NCBI RefSeq assembly: GCF_003086295.3
Contig: NC_092053.1
Span: forward strand, 82,087,671-82,151,670
Direction of reading: 5' to 3'
From: Arachis hypogaea
Taxonomy: Eukaryota; Streptophyta; Magnoliopsida; Fabales; Fabaceae
Length of the DNA: 64,000 nt
The translations under genes and the position numbers were made by a program. The notes under the pieces were generated by a model, which saw only the letters and a program-made list of their open reading frames with translations, was not told the DNA's origin and did no database searches. Positions 22,443 to 33,157 of the stretch are shown here, in pieces. How positions within the stretch are numbered: the first letter of the stretch is position 1; every line of letters begins with the position of its first letter.

Positions 22443-23710
22443 GGAATATGGTTTTTGAGCTAAGAACACACAACCCGTGAGTTTTTTAGCTTAATTGCAT
22501 GGTTACACTATTTAACCATAATATTTTATTCTTGTGTGTTTTCTTCTCTATGATTGCAATCTATATTTTGTTCCATTCTATATGTCCATTATTCAGTGTA
22601 TGTTCATGCTTATATATGATTGAGGCCATCATTTAATATTAGCTCACTTATCCCAAATAGCCTACCATTCCTTCTACCTTTGTTTGCCACTTTGAGCCTT
22701 TTAACCCCCATTTGTTCTATATTTTACCACATCACTAGCCTTAAGCGGAAAAAATGATTAATTACTTCATTCGAATCCTTGGTTAGCTTAAGATAGAGAT
22801 TGTGTGTCAATTAAGTGTGGAAAATTGTGGGGAGTTGGGTTGATAAAAAAGTGTTGAGTTTTATTGACAAGATATTGGGAATTTGGGTGCATACTCTTGT
22901 GAGACTAGAAAGACCATGTGCATTGATATGCTATGTTATGTTTACTTCTATGTTAAAAAAATATTATAAATAAATAAATAGTACAATATAAATAAATAAA
23001 TAAATAGGGGACAAAATTACCCCAATGTTAAGTTAATAACAGGTCATTGCATATGTGGTAAAATTAAGGAAAATTTGGTATATGAGTGTGTGAAATATAC
23101 AAAAGTGAGATTATGGGTAGCTAGGCATGATTTTAGAATTACATAGAGTGTGTGTGTGTTAGGTGAAAGCTTAGGATAGTCAAGGATTCATATGATAGCT
23201 CACTTGGGCATATATATATCCTCACCCTTACCTTAGCCCCATTACAACCTTGAAAAATCCCTCATGATATTTGTATTTGTACACTTGATAATTGTTGATT
23301 GGTTAGATGAAGAACAAAGTTTTAGAAAGCATGATTAGAGGAGATTTGAGTGGTTTAACCCCAAACACTTGAATGATTAGAGTGCATATACAAATCCAGT
23401 GAGGGTTCAATGGCTCATTTCCATATGCCCATATTTGATCATTGCTTGTCTTGCAAGTTTGTGAACTCTTTTGATTAACTAAACTCAATTGTAAATGTAT
23501 TTTGATATGATTGATTTAGCCCTTGATTGTGCATATATGATTTCTTGAAAATTTGACTCAATTTGACCACATGTATGCATATATATATAGTAATTAGAAT
23601 AGCATGATGCATGTAGGTAGCTTGCATTTAGATAGGTTGCATTACATAAGTTCCACCATTCTGCCTTCACTCTTTTGGTTCTCTTGAGCTTAGCATGAGG
23701 ACATGCTAAT

Positions 23711-23728
23711 GTTTAAGTGTGGGGAGAT
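23711..23728 (+). other. E polypurine tract
   Basis: GTTTAAGTGTGGGGAGAT ends directly at the LTR start TGATAAACG. It is the expected plus-strand priming site. A second copy of the core, AAGTGTGGGGAGG, sits at 21905-21917 right after the ORF. Confidence 0.8.
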
Positions 23729-25210
23729 TGATAAACGACTATTTTATGGTTTATCTTGTGCTAAATTGAGTGGTTTTTATCAATTCTTTGCTCACTTATT
23801 CATATAATTGGCAAGGTTTTACAAATACTTCCTAATTTTGTGATATAATTGAAAACATGTTTCCTGAGCCTTTAAACTGTCAATTTTAATTACCCTTTAT
23901 TACCATTCGATGCCGTGATCTATGTGTTAAGTGTTTTCAGGCTTTATAGGGAAGGAATGGCTTAGAGGATGGAAAGGAAACATGCAAAAGTGGAAGGAAC
24001 GTAACAAAATGAAGTTTTGAGAAGCTGGCAGTGACGCGTATGCATGGGCAACGCGTACGCGTGACTAGCGCAGAAGACAAGGAATTTTGCCAAGCGACGC
24101 GTACATGTGACATATGCGTACGCGTGACATGCGTCACATGCAGAAATTGCAGAAAGCGTTCAGGGCAATTTCTGGGCTCCTTTTTGGCCCAGTTCCAAGC
24201 CCGAGAACACAGAATAGAGGCTACAGAATGGGGGAATCACTGATCATTCATTCATACAACTTTCATTCACATATTAGGTTTTTAGATGTAGTTTTCTAGA
24301 GAGAGAGGCTCTCTCCTCTCTCTAGGTTTTAGGATTCTTAGGTTTAGCTATTTTCAATTTTAGATTTCTACTTTACTTTAATTTAGTTTCTCTTCTACTC
24401 TTATTTAGTCTAGCACTTTAGTTTACTTATTTCTCTTGTTGGTTTGTTTATTTTCCCAATTTGGTTTATGAACTCCATGTTAGATTTGATTTTCTATTTA
24501 ATGCAATTTGAGGTATTTTATATTTATGATTGCTTTATTCAATTTATGTTATTGATGCTTTCAATGGGTTGTTTGGATTTTATTATCTCTTATTGCTTTT
24601 CTATGCTTTTATGTTGTACCTTCCAAGTGTTTCATAAAATGCTTGGGAGGGTTTTAAGTTAGATTTTTTATATTTTTGGTTTTGGTTGAGTAATTGGTGA
24701 CACTTGAGTTATCAAACTCCTTTGTTGACTGATAATTGAAAGTTGCTAGTTGTTTTGGATCCCTCTAAAGCTAGTCTTTCCTTAGGAGTTGACTAGGACT
24801 TGAGGAATCAAATTGATTTATCCACTTGACTTTCCTTCATAGTTAGAGGTTAACTAAGTGGGAGCAATGGACAATTGATGTCACAATTGATAAGGATAAC
24901 TAGGATAGGACGTCTAATTCTCATACCTTGCCAAAAGCTTTCTTAGCTATTAGTTTATTTTCTTATCATTTACATTCCTTGTTCAACCTTTCAAAAACCC
25001 AAAAATATATTATCTCATAACCGATAATAACTACACCTCCCTGCAATTCCTTGAGAGATGACCCGAGGTTTAAATACTTCCGTTTAATTTTATTGGGTTT
25101 GTTTTAGTGACAACCAAATTTTTGTATGAAAGGATTATTGTTGCTTTGGAAACTATACTTGCAACGACGATTTATTGTGAAATTTTAAACCGTAAAAAAT
25201 CTGTTCATCA
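23729..25210 (+). mobile_element. E 3' LTR
   Basis: A 1482-bp LTR that starts TGATAAACGACT and ends CTGTTCATCA. It shares with A, F, G and K the block CATTCGATGCCGTGAT...TTTCAGG (23905-23940) and the CTAGAGAGAG inverted repeat (24295-24325). A small CACGCGT cluster is at 24030-24140. Confidence 0.88.
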
Positions 25211-27970
25211 CACGGCATCTCGATCATTCACGCATACGCGTGACACGAAGCGTACACGTGAACCCTTCCCTGTTTCACCCACCTTCTTTCTTCTCTTCTT
25301 TTGATTTCTTCCCTTCTTCTCTCTTCTCTTCTTTTCTTTCCATCCTTTAACCATCATCCAATACTACCAATCACCATCTATCACCAACTCCTTTAGTTAG
25401 TTAGTTAGTATTTATTTAGTTAGTTTAATTTTTGATTAATTTTCTCTTTTTCATTATAGGTGTTCGATTATTAATCTTGTTTGCTATCTATTGCTGCTGA
25501 TTATTGATAAGATGTTATTTTAACATTATTATTGTTAATTTTCATTGTTGGACTTCTTTTATTGAGGCTACCTTTTGTTACTTGGTTTTGAATTTTTCAT
25601 GCTTAACTTTTTTGAATACCAAGTACTTGTAAATTGCTTTCAAGCAGCTCAACTCTTTTGAATTGCATGTTTTGGCCACCATGGATTCATCATCCATTGT
25701 TAGGCAATTGTGTATTATGAATGCATTTTTTTAGGTGATGCTTATTTATGAATGATCTTCATTTACATCACCTATTTCATGCATTGAGATTTTGGAATTG
25801 TGGAATTGGATCGAAAGCTTACCTAGTGACAAATTTTTGAGCTTTCTAAACTTTGTGGACCATTCTTACTATGTGATGGATTTTAATTTCTATCTCTCAT
25901 CTCCTAAGTTCCATAGCACCCATGTGTTCCACTTCTATGTCACTTAGGTGTTGCAACAACTTCAATATGCGTCATTGTTTGATGTGTGAGCTTTATATTT
26001 TAATTGGTTCATTAAGTTTCCTTGCACATCAATCAATGCACATTCATTATCCAATTCACAATTGCTTGATTTTTGCTTGAATGCTTTTATTCTTCTTCCT
26101 TCCTTGTTTGGTTGTCTTAACCAACAAGTTTTCTTTGAAGTATTTCAAGTACACTAGAATGAGTGAAGTGCACCATTCTTTTGCATAACTGTGGCATGGC
26201 TTTTAAATACACGGGTGGGAGTTCTAAACCACGCGCAATCTTAGAACTCACACGCCTATTTTTCATCAATGTCACACTAATTTACTCACTCCATTCTAGT
26301 AGTTCTTACTTCATTCCAACAATTTATGCTTCCTTGCTTTTGCATTTACTTTTCTTACTATCCTGTCTTCTATTTTCAGGATAAGTCACCATAAGCAAAA
26401 ACGGAAGCGGAAGAAAGAACACACAGCAACTGGTTAATCCACCAGCTGAAGGTGGCAATCCGAAAAGTCGCCGTACCCCCTTGCTAATCTTTGAATGCAC
26501 CAAGGACAGTGCAAACTTTTAAGTGTGGGACGTCCTCATATCACTCGGCATTTTTGGGTGACAAATTTCTAATCCTAACACTTTTGCATTTCATTTTTAG
26601 GTCTTTTAGGATTCTTAGTTGTGTTTTCTTGTTTTGCATATATAATATAATAAGCTTAGCCAAAATAATGAAATTTTCCGAGGATTTTATCTATAGGGTA
26701 TGCCAATTGATTTGAGATAAAAAGAAAAATTTTTTTTTAGAACTTGCTTGAACTATACATTGTGAAACATGATTTTTGAGCTAAGAACACACAACCAAGT
26801 GAGTTTTAAGCCTAATTGTGTGTTTACATCATATAACCAATTATTTTCATTCTTGTGTGTATTATTCTCTTTCTATGATTGCAATCTTTGATTTGTTTGA
26901 TTCTTTATGTCCATTATTTTGTGTATGAATGCACTTATATGATTGAGGTCATTGTTTCAAATAGCTCACTTACGCAAATAGCCTACCTTTTATCTTCCTT
27001 TGTTAGCCAATTTTGAGCCTATGCTAAACCCCTTTTGTTCTAAATTTTAGCACATTACAAGCCTTGAAGCGAATAATAATATCCCTTCTTTGGATTTTTG
27101 ATTAGCTTAGGCTAGTGAGAGTGTTTATCATTCAAGTTTGGGAAAAATTGGGAACATTGGGTAGAGATGAAAATGTGTTTTTGTATCTTTGTTGAAAATA
27201 TTGGGAATTGGGTACATACTCATGTATTAATCATGTTTAAACCATATGCATTGGTATCTTTATATATAATTCATCAAAAAAAATGAGAAAAAAAGAAAAA
27301 AGAAAAAAATAGAAAAGAAAAAGAAAGAAAAAAAAAACCAATAAAAAAGGGGATAAAATCTCCTAAAGTAAAGTTCAATAATAATCAATGCATATGAGTT
27401 GTGATAAAAAGGGAATGCATGAGTGTGTGAAAAATTGAGAATTATGGGTAGTTAGGTTTGTTTAGAATTTTATAGGTTGTCATAGGTTAGGTGGGAAATT
27501 TAAGTTAATCAAAGATTCAAATTTCTAGTCCACTTAACCAAATACAATCTTACCTTGACCCTAGCCCCATTACAACCTAAGGATAAGTCCTCATGATATT
27601 TGTATGCATGCGTGAAATAATTGTTGGTTGCTAGATGAAAAAAAAAATCTTGGAAAGCATGATTTGGGGAGAATTGAGTGAATCAACCCCATACACTTGA
27701 GTGGCTAGAGCGGATACACATCTGGTGAGGGTTCGATCGTTCAATTACATGTTTCCACGCTTGATCATCTCCCTTCTTGCAAGTTTGTACATTCTTTTTA
27801 ATAACTCAATTCAATTGTAGATTTGACTTGATTGCTATTGCTTTACCCCTTATTTTCATATATGTGTTCTTGGGAATTGATTTATTTTGACTAAGTGGTT
27901 GCATTCATTTAGATAATTACATTTAGATAGGTTGCATTTAGGTAGTTTGCATTGAATAAATGTTGATACT
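25211..27970 (+). mobile_element. Element F 3' internal region with vestigial post-pol ORF
   Basis: Noncoding, AT-rich. At 26376-26410 a TTTTCAGGATAAG... site corresponds to the post-pol ORF start of E (TTTTTTAGGATGTC) with ATG changed to ATA. It is followed by a short basic stub (about KQKRKRKKE), then by 'ccaaggacagtgcaaac' and TTTAAGTGTGGG (26516-26527), the block that follows the E ORF. Nearly the whole ORF is therefore deleted. The rest is collinear with the E 3' region, with a purine tract at 27266-27350. A GTTA microrepeat lies at 25394-25410. Confidence 0.7.
26376..26530 (+). pseudogene. Vestige of F post-pol ORF
   Basis: About 150 bp retain the start context, a Lys/Arg-rich stub and the conserved 3' flank seen in E. 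The central domain is missing, the start codon is ATA and an in-frame stop follows soon after. This call rests on collinearity with E rather than on the protein sequence. Confidence 0.5.
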
Positions 27971-29384
27971 TGATGAATCCATATTATACGATATATTTTG
28001 GTTTAATTTGAGTGGATTTCGTCACATAAACCCACATTTATTCATCTAAATAGCATACTTTTGAGATTTCTTCCTAAATTGTGCTTAAAAGTGAAAACAT
28101 GCTCTTTTGTGCTTAATTTAGTCAATTTTATTCACTTTGATCCCATTTGATGCCTTGATGTATTTGTTAGGTGATTTCAGGTTTCCAAGGCAAGCATAGG
28201 TTGAAGAAGTGAGAAAAAAGCATCCAATAGCGAAGAAACCATGAATAAATAAAGTTTGGAAATTCCAACATGTGTGCGCACGCACAACTATGCGTGCGTA
28301 CGCACAAGGAAGATTTGCGTGCGACGCGTACGCGTGGGAGTGAATTGCACTAAACGACGCGTACACGTGATCCGAGTCACGTGAGCTCATTAATGCAAAT
28401 CGCTAGGGAGGATTTTGGGCCTTCAGAACCCAATCCAATCCATTTTTGAAGCTATTTGAGGCCAAAGTGAAGCGGAATGAAGGGGGGCAATTAGGTTTAG
28501 GTTTTCTTATGCTTTTCTCTTAGTTTTCTAGAGAGAGAAGCTCCCCCTCTCTCTAGAATTAGGTTAGGTTTAGTTAATTTCTCTTTAATTTCTGTCTTTA
28601 ATTATTGTTTTAATGTAGTTTCCTTTATGTTTTCATGCTTTCTTGTCTTTATCTTGTTTATTTCTCTTGTAATTTCCTTTCTTTTGTCATTTTCATGTTT
28701 ATGGATACTTTTGTTAATTTTCATTTTCATTTAATGTAATTTATGTTTTATGATCATTTATTGCTTTCTTTAGTTGTTGTTATTATTTTCTTGCTTTTAG
28801 TAGTTAGATTTTATTTTTTTGCAATTTAATATTATTTTATTTTCATGCACACCAAGTGTTTGATGAAATGCTTGGCTTAGTTTTTACATAGTTTTTCCTC
28901 ACTCTTGGCTTGAAATTGATGACTATAGTGACCCTTAAGTCATTGATGTCCATTCTTGTTTGATATATTAGAGTTGTTAGTTAATTTGGTTTTCCTTGAC
29001 TCTAAGTGACCCCACAGTGTTAACTTAGGACTTAGGGATTGGAATCAACGATGCCTATTTGACTTATCCTCGATGTAGGGTTGACTAAGAAAGATTAACT
29101 CTTCATAATCATCATGTGTTTGTGGTCAATGGCTACGATAGGTAACCTTAGTTCTCAATTGCTTGTCAAGAGGTTTCTTGCATTTGAAGTTTTATTGCTT
29201 TGACTTTAATTCCTTGCATGATCATTTAATTGCTTTCATTTAATTTCTTGCATGCTTGTTTTACTTCCTTGCCATTTACATTACTTGCATGTTTATTTGC
29301 TTCATTGTTGGTTTGGACTATGCTACTAATGAATTGACACTTGTTTTGATTGATTCCAAACTATACAAGAATTCTCCTTTGTCA
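27971..29384 (+). mobile_element. LTR of element F
   Basis: A 1414-bp LTR that starts TGATGAATCC and ends CCTTTGTCA. It carries the LTR block CATTTGATGCCTTGATG...TTTCAGG (28145-28181), the CTAGAGAGAG inverted repeat (28527-28556) and a small ACGCGTACGCGTG cluster (28265-28390). The left neighbour is F 3' internal sequence, although the usual purine tract before it is missing. The right neighbour is PBS-like, so this LTR has internal sequence on both sides. Confidence 0.75.
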
Positions 29385-29388
29385 AATT

Positions 29389-29406
29389 TGATGCCGTTGC
29401 TGGAGA
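29389..29406 (+). other. Degenerate PBS after F LTR
   Basis: TGATGCCGTTGCTGGAGA lies 4 bases after the LTR end and differs from the tRNA-Asp PBS at four positions. About 50 bp of leader follow before the G LTR. Confidence 0.65.
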
Positions 29407-29455
29407 GTTGCAATGGCGCTGTATTCCTGGCTATTGTACATATGTGAATAGTGTG

Positions 29456-30998
29456 TGATAAACCCCAATTTTATGGTTTATATTGTGTAGAATTTGGGAG
29501 TTTTTGTCAATATTTATCACACTTATTCACAAGAAATGAATGGTTTTGTGTTCTCTTCCTGATATTGTTTCATGATGAAAAACATGCTTCTTTTACCTTA
29601 AAATTGCTATATTTTGATTTTCTTCTTTTGCCATTCGATGCCGTGATGTATTTGTTAAGTGATTTAAGGATTTATAGGGCAAGAAGGGCCTAGAAGAGAG
29701 AAAGAAAGCATGCATAAGAGGAAGGAACATGAAGATTTGGATTTTAGGAATTCCAGCATGGACGCGCGCGCGCACCTCGCGCGCACGCATGGATGAGGAT
29801 AGTTGGAAGGGGCGCGCAAGGATGGACGCATCCGCGTGGATCAGAGAAATCCCACCGACGCGCACGCGCATATGGCGCGCACGCGTGGATCACAAAAGCA
29901 ATCGGCGCGCACGCACGCATGGCGCGCACACGCGGAAAGCAGCACGTGACCTCATTAAAGGAAATCATGCCTGGCAATTTCTGAGGCTCATCAGGCCCAA
30001 ATTCAAGCTGTTTCTGCATGGAAAAGACCCAAGGATGCTAGGGGGAAAGGGGGGGATCAATCATTTTACACTTAGACACAATTTTCGCTACCTTTTGGTT
30101 ATTTGTTCTTATAGAGAGAGAAACCCTTGTTCCTCTCTAGATCTAACTTTAATTTGATCTTCCCTTGTTGAATTCTGAATTGGATCTTGTTAATTACTAG
30201 TTTTAATTGTTTAATTTGAATTCTCTAGTATAATTTTGTTTAGATCTTGTGTTAGTTTTATGTTTCCTTGTTGTTTGTCATTTTATACTCATTCCATGAA
30301 TCTTGTAGATCTTGATTTGTTATTGTTGCATTGAGGATTTCCATGATTAATTGTGTTGTTTGAGAGATTGTATGTTGATAATTGTTAGTGGGTACTTATT
30401 AGTTCCAATTTAATTGCAATTTAAATAGGTCTTTTATTAATGCTTACCAAAGGAGACCCTTGAGTAGACTCCCAACTTGACATGGGGGTTGATTAAAAGG
30501 AGACCCTTGAGTTGGAATGCTCATGTGATTAGTTAAATTGGAAGTTGTTGGCTAATTCTATATTTACTAACGCTAGTCCTTCCCAAGGGAGAGGATTAGG
30601 ATTTGCGAATAAGAGTTAGCTCAATCACTTGACTTTCCTTTATTTAGTAAGGGTTAACTAAGTGAAAATAACAACCTCTTGACACTACACTTAAGAAAAT
30701 CCAACAAGGAGAGAACTTCCAATTAATCCCGGTCAAGGCTTTTTTATTCCGAATACATAAATCTCCTTTATATTCCTGTCTTTCAACTCTCAAAATTTCT
30801 CGGAAAACTTCTGATTAATAAGATAGCACCCTTTTGTCAACTCGTTGGGAGATGACCTGGGATTCATACTCCCAGTATTTTTATTCTAATTTTGTGACAA
30901 CCTTTTTAAATTGATAAGCGGATTTTTGCTGGTTAAGAACTGTACTCGTAACGTATTTCTTATATTAATTTCTTAATCGCTGATTTCTGCCCACATCA
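29456..30998 (+). mobile_element. LTR G (solo or truncated)
   Basis: A 1543-bp LTR resembling A: start TGATAAACCCCAATTTT, block CATTCGATGCCGTGATG (29632), CGCGCACGC cluster (29758-29945), stem-loop 30111-30142, end CCCACATCA. I find no PBS after it, no internal region and no clear TSD (flanks GTGTG and TGTAT). Confidence 0.75.
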
Positions 30999-31330
30999 TG
31001 TATGCTTTCATTTGAGCCTAATTGTGTGGTTACATCATATAACCACTTATTTTCATTCTTGTGTGTATTATTCACTTTCTATTATTGTAATCTTTGATTT
31101 GTTTGATTCTTTATGTCCTTTCTTTTGTGTATGAATGCACTTATATGATTGAGGCCATTGTTTCAATTAGCTCACTTACCCAAACAGCCTACCTTTTATC
31201 TTTCTTTGTTAGCCAACTTTGAGCCTATGCTAAACCCATTTGTTATTAATTTTAGCACATTACAAGCCTAAGTAAAAAATAATAAATGTCCCTTGTTTGG
31301 ATCTTTGATTAAATAATAAATGTCCCTTGA
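30999..31330 (+). mobile_element. F-like 3' internal fragment
   Basis: This matches F at about 26805-27115 ('gcctaattgtgtggttacatcatataacc' and onward) and is a third copy of the E/F 3' region. At its right end an 18-bp segment with AATAATAAATGTCCCTTG occurs twice (from about 31285 and 31314), where it joins H. Confidence 0.75.
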
Positions 31331-33002
31331 GGTGTCAGATGAAAAGAAGAATAGAAGGAGGAGGTAGAGAAGAGAGAATTCGAACTTATCAAGGGAGATA
31401 GAGCTCGAATTGCGTATTGAGGAGGAGTGTTAGTCCTTAAATAGAAGGGTGTGAGAAGAGGGGAAGAATTTTCGAAATTAAAGTAAAAGATTTTGAAATA
31501 ATTAAAAGAAATTTAAAAATTTGATTGATGATTTTCGAAAACTAAGATTGGGAAAGAAATTAAGTGATTTTTGGAAAAGATTTTGAAATTAGAAATAAAA
31601 AAGATATGATTGAAAATTAATTTTGAAAAAGATGTGATTGAGAAGATATGATTGAGGAGATATGATTGAGAATCAAATTTAAAAGAAGAAAGTTTTAGCA
31701 TTAAAGTTGATTACTTGACCAACAAGAAATTAGAAGATATAATTCCAGAATTAAAACTTTTGATCCTTTCTTAATAGGCAAATAATAACTTGAAAATCAC
31801 TAATTGTAGCAAAGATTTTTGAAAATAGTAATAAATAAAAAATTGAAAAGAAATTGATTTTGAAAAGATATGATTGAAAAGATATGATTTGAAAAAAATT
31901 TGATTTTGAAAAATTATGAAAACTTGAAAAAGATTTGAATTAAAAACAAAATCTTCCCTATAGTGTCATCCTGGCGTTAAACGCCCAGAATAGCATCCAT
32001 TCTGGTGTTTAACGCCCAAAATCCTACCTTTTTGGGCGTTTAACGCCCAGCTAGGTACGCTGGCTGGTGTTTAAACGCCAGTTTTCCTTCTTCACTGAGG
32101 GTTTTGAATGCCCAGCTTTTTCTGTGTAATTCCTCTGCTGAATGTTCTGAATCTTCAATTCTCTATATTATTGACTTGAAAAGACATAATTTTGAAAAAA
32201 AATTTTGAATTTTTATTGATGAGAAACAATAAAAAAAATGCAACTAAGATCAAATAAACAATGCATGCAAGACACCAAACTTAGAAGTTTGTATACTAAG
32301 GATTATAACAATTTGAAAATGCATGTAAGAAACAACAAAAGACACAAAACAAGAGAAATGAATGATCAGAGCAAGGAAATCATCAAGAATAACTTGAAGA
32401 TCAATGAAGAACATAATGCATGTATTTTAAAAATGAAAGAAGAATAAAGACATGCAATTGACACCAAACTTAAAAATTGATACTAGACTCAAACAAGAAA
32501 CATAAAATATTTTTTGATTTTTATGGTTTTATAAATTTTTTTTTATTTTTCGAAAATTGAGTGGAAAGGAAAATAAAGGGATTCAAAATTTTTAATAAGA
32601 ATTCCAGAAATCATTGCAATGTTAGTCAAAGACTCCGGTCCAGGAATTAGACATGGCATACTAGCCAGCCAAGCTTTCAGTGGAAGCTCCAGTCCAAAAC
32701 ACTAGACATGGCCAATGGCCAGCCAAGCTTTAGCAGATCATTACTTTCAACAGCAAAATTGATAGAAATCAACAAGCTCTTGTGATGATAAGTTGAAACC
32801 TCGGTCCAAAAGATTAGACATGGCTTCACAGCCAGCCAAGCATCAACAAATCATCATGAAACTCTAGAATTCATTCTTAAAAACTCTGAAGAACAGAATA
32901 GAAATATTTTTGTATTTTTGAAAATTTTTTTTTTTGAAATTGAAAAGTAAAATTACCTAATCTAAGCAACAACATAAACCATCAGTTGTCCAAATTCGAA
33001 CA
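31331..33002 (-). mobile_element. Element H 5' leader, truncated
   Basis: In reverse complement this matches the J leader 37843-39610: AT-rich with many TTTTCAAAAAT-like runs, two TAAGTTTGGTGT motifs (minus strand, at 32272-32283 and 32461-32472) and GGCGTTTAACGCC palindromes at 31970-32100. It stops about 60 bp before gag would begin. Short ORFs here are not protein-like. Confidence 0.8.
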
Positions 33003-33157
33003 ATCCCCGGCAACAGTGCCAAAAACTTGGTGTTTTTGCCGGACCAAACTTGGCATTGTTGTTACCGGAAACAAATGTGAAATTGTTGTTCGTTCTATCC
33101 CCGGCAACGGCACCAAAAACTTGGTGCACAAAATTGTGATCATCAACAATGGCGCCA
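33003..33157 (-). other. Cluster of PBS-like motifs in H
   Basis: On the minus strand three tRNA-Asp PBS-like motifs follow each other: TTTGGCGCCAT inside the LTR end (33157-33149), TGGTGCCGTTGCCGGGGAT at the normal PBS place (33115-33097) and TGGCACTGTTGCCGGGGAT (33021-33003). Further degenerate pieces lie between them, and AAGTTTTTGG-type text precedes the two complete ones. Confidence 0.8.

Larger units (their letters stand above)
21907..23728 (+). other. E 3' untranslated region
   Basis: Long AT-rich stretch with no credible ORF. It starts with AAGTGTGGGGAGGTCG right after the ORF stop. An AT microsatellite (22397-22439) and an A-rich AAATAAATAAAT tract (22950-23010) interrupt blocks conserved in F, such as 'gagctaagaacacacaac' (22457; F 26778). 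It ends with the purine tract before the LTR. Confidence 0.75.
20392..25210 (+). mobile_element. Element E, 3' part (post-pol ORF to 3' LTR)
   Basis: Forward element whose 5' portion lies left of the window, beyond D. It contains a decayed post-pol ORF (20484-21906), a long AT-rich 3' untranslated region, a purine tract AAGTGTGGGGAGA and a complete 3' LTR. Its 3' region 21890-23728 is collinear with 26500-27970 of F, so E and F are relatives. Confidence 0.85.

Noticed and set aside
29451..31003. TSD for LTR G
   Set aside because: The flanks GTGTG and TGTAT do not match; I do not claim a clean insertion boundary.
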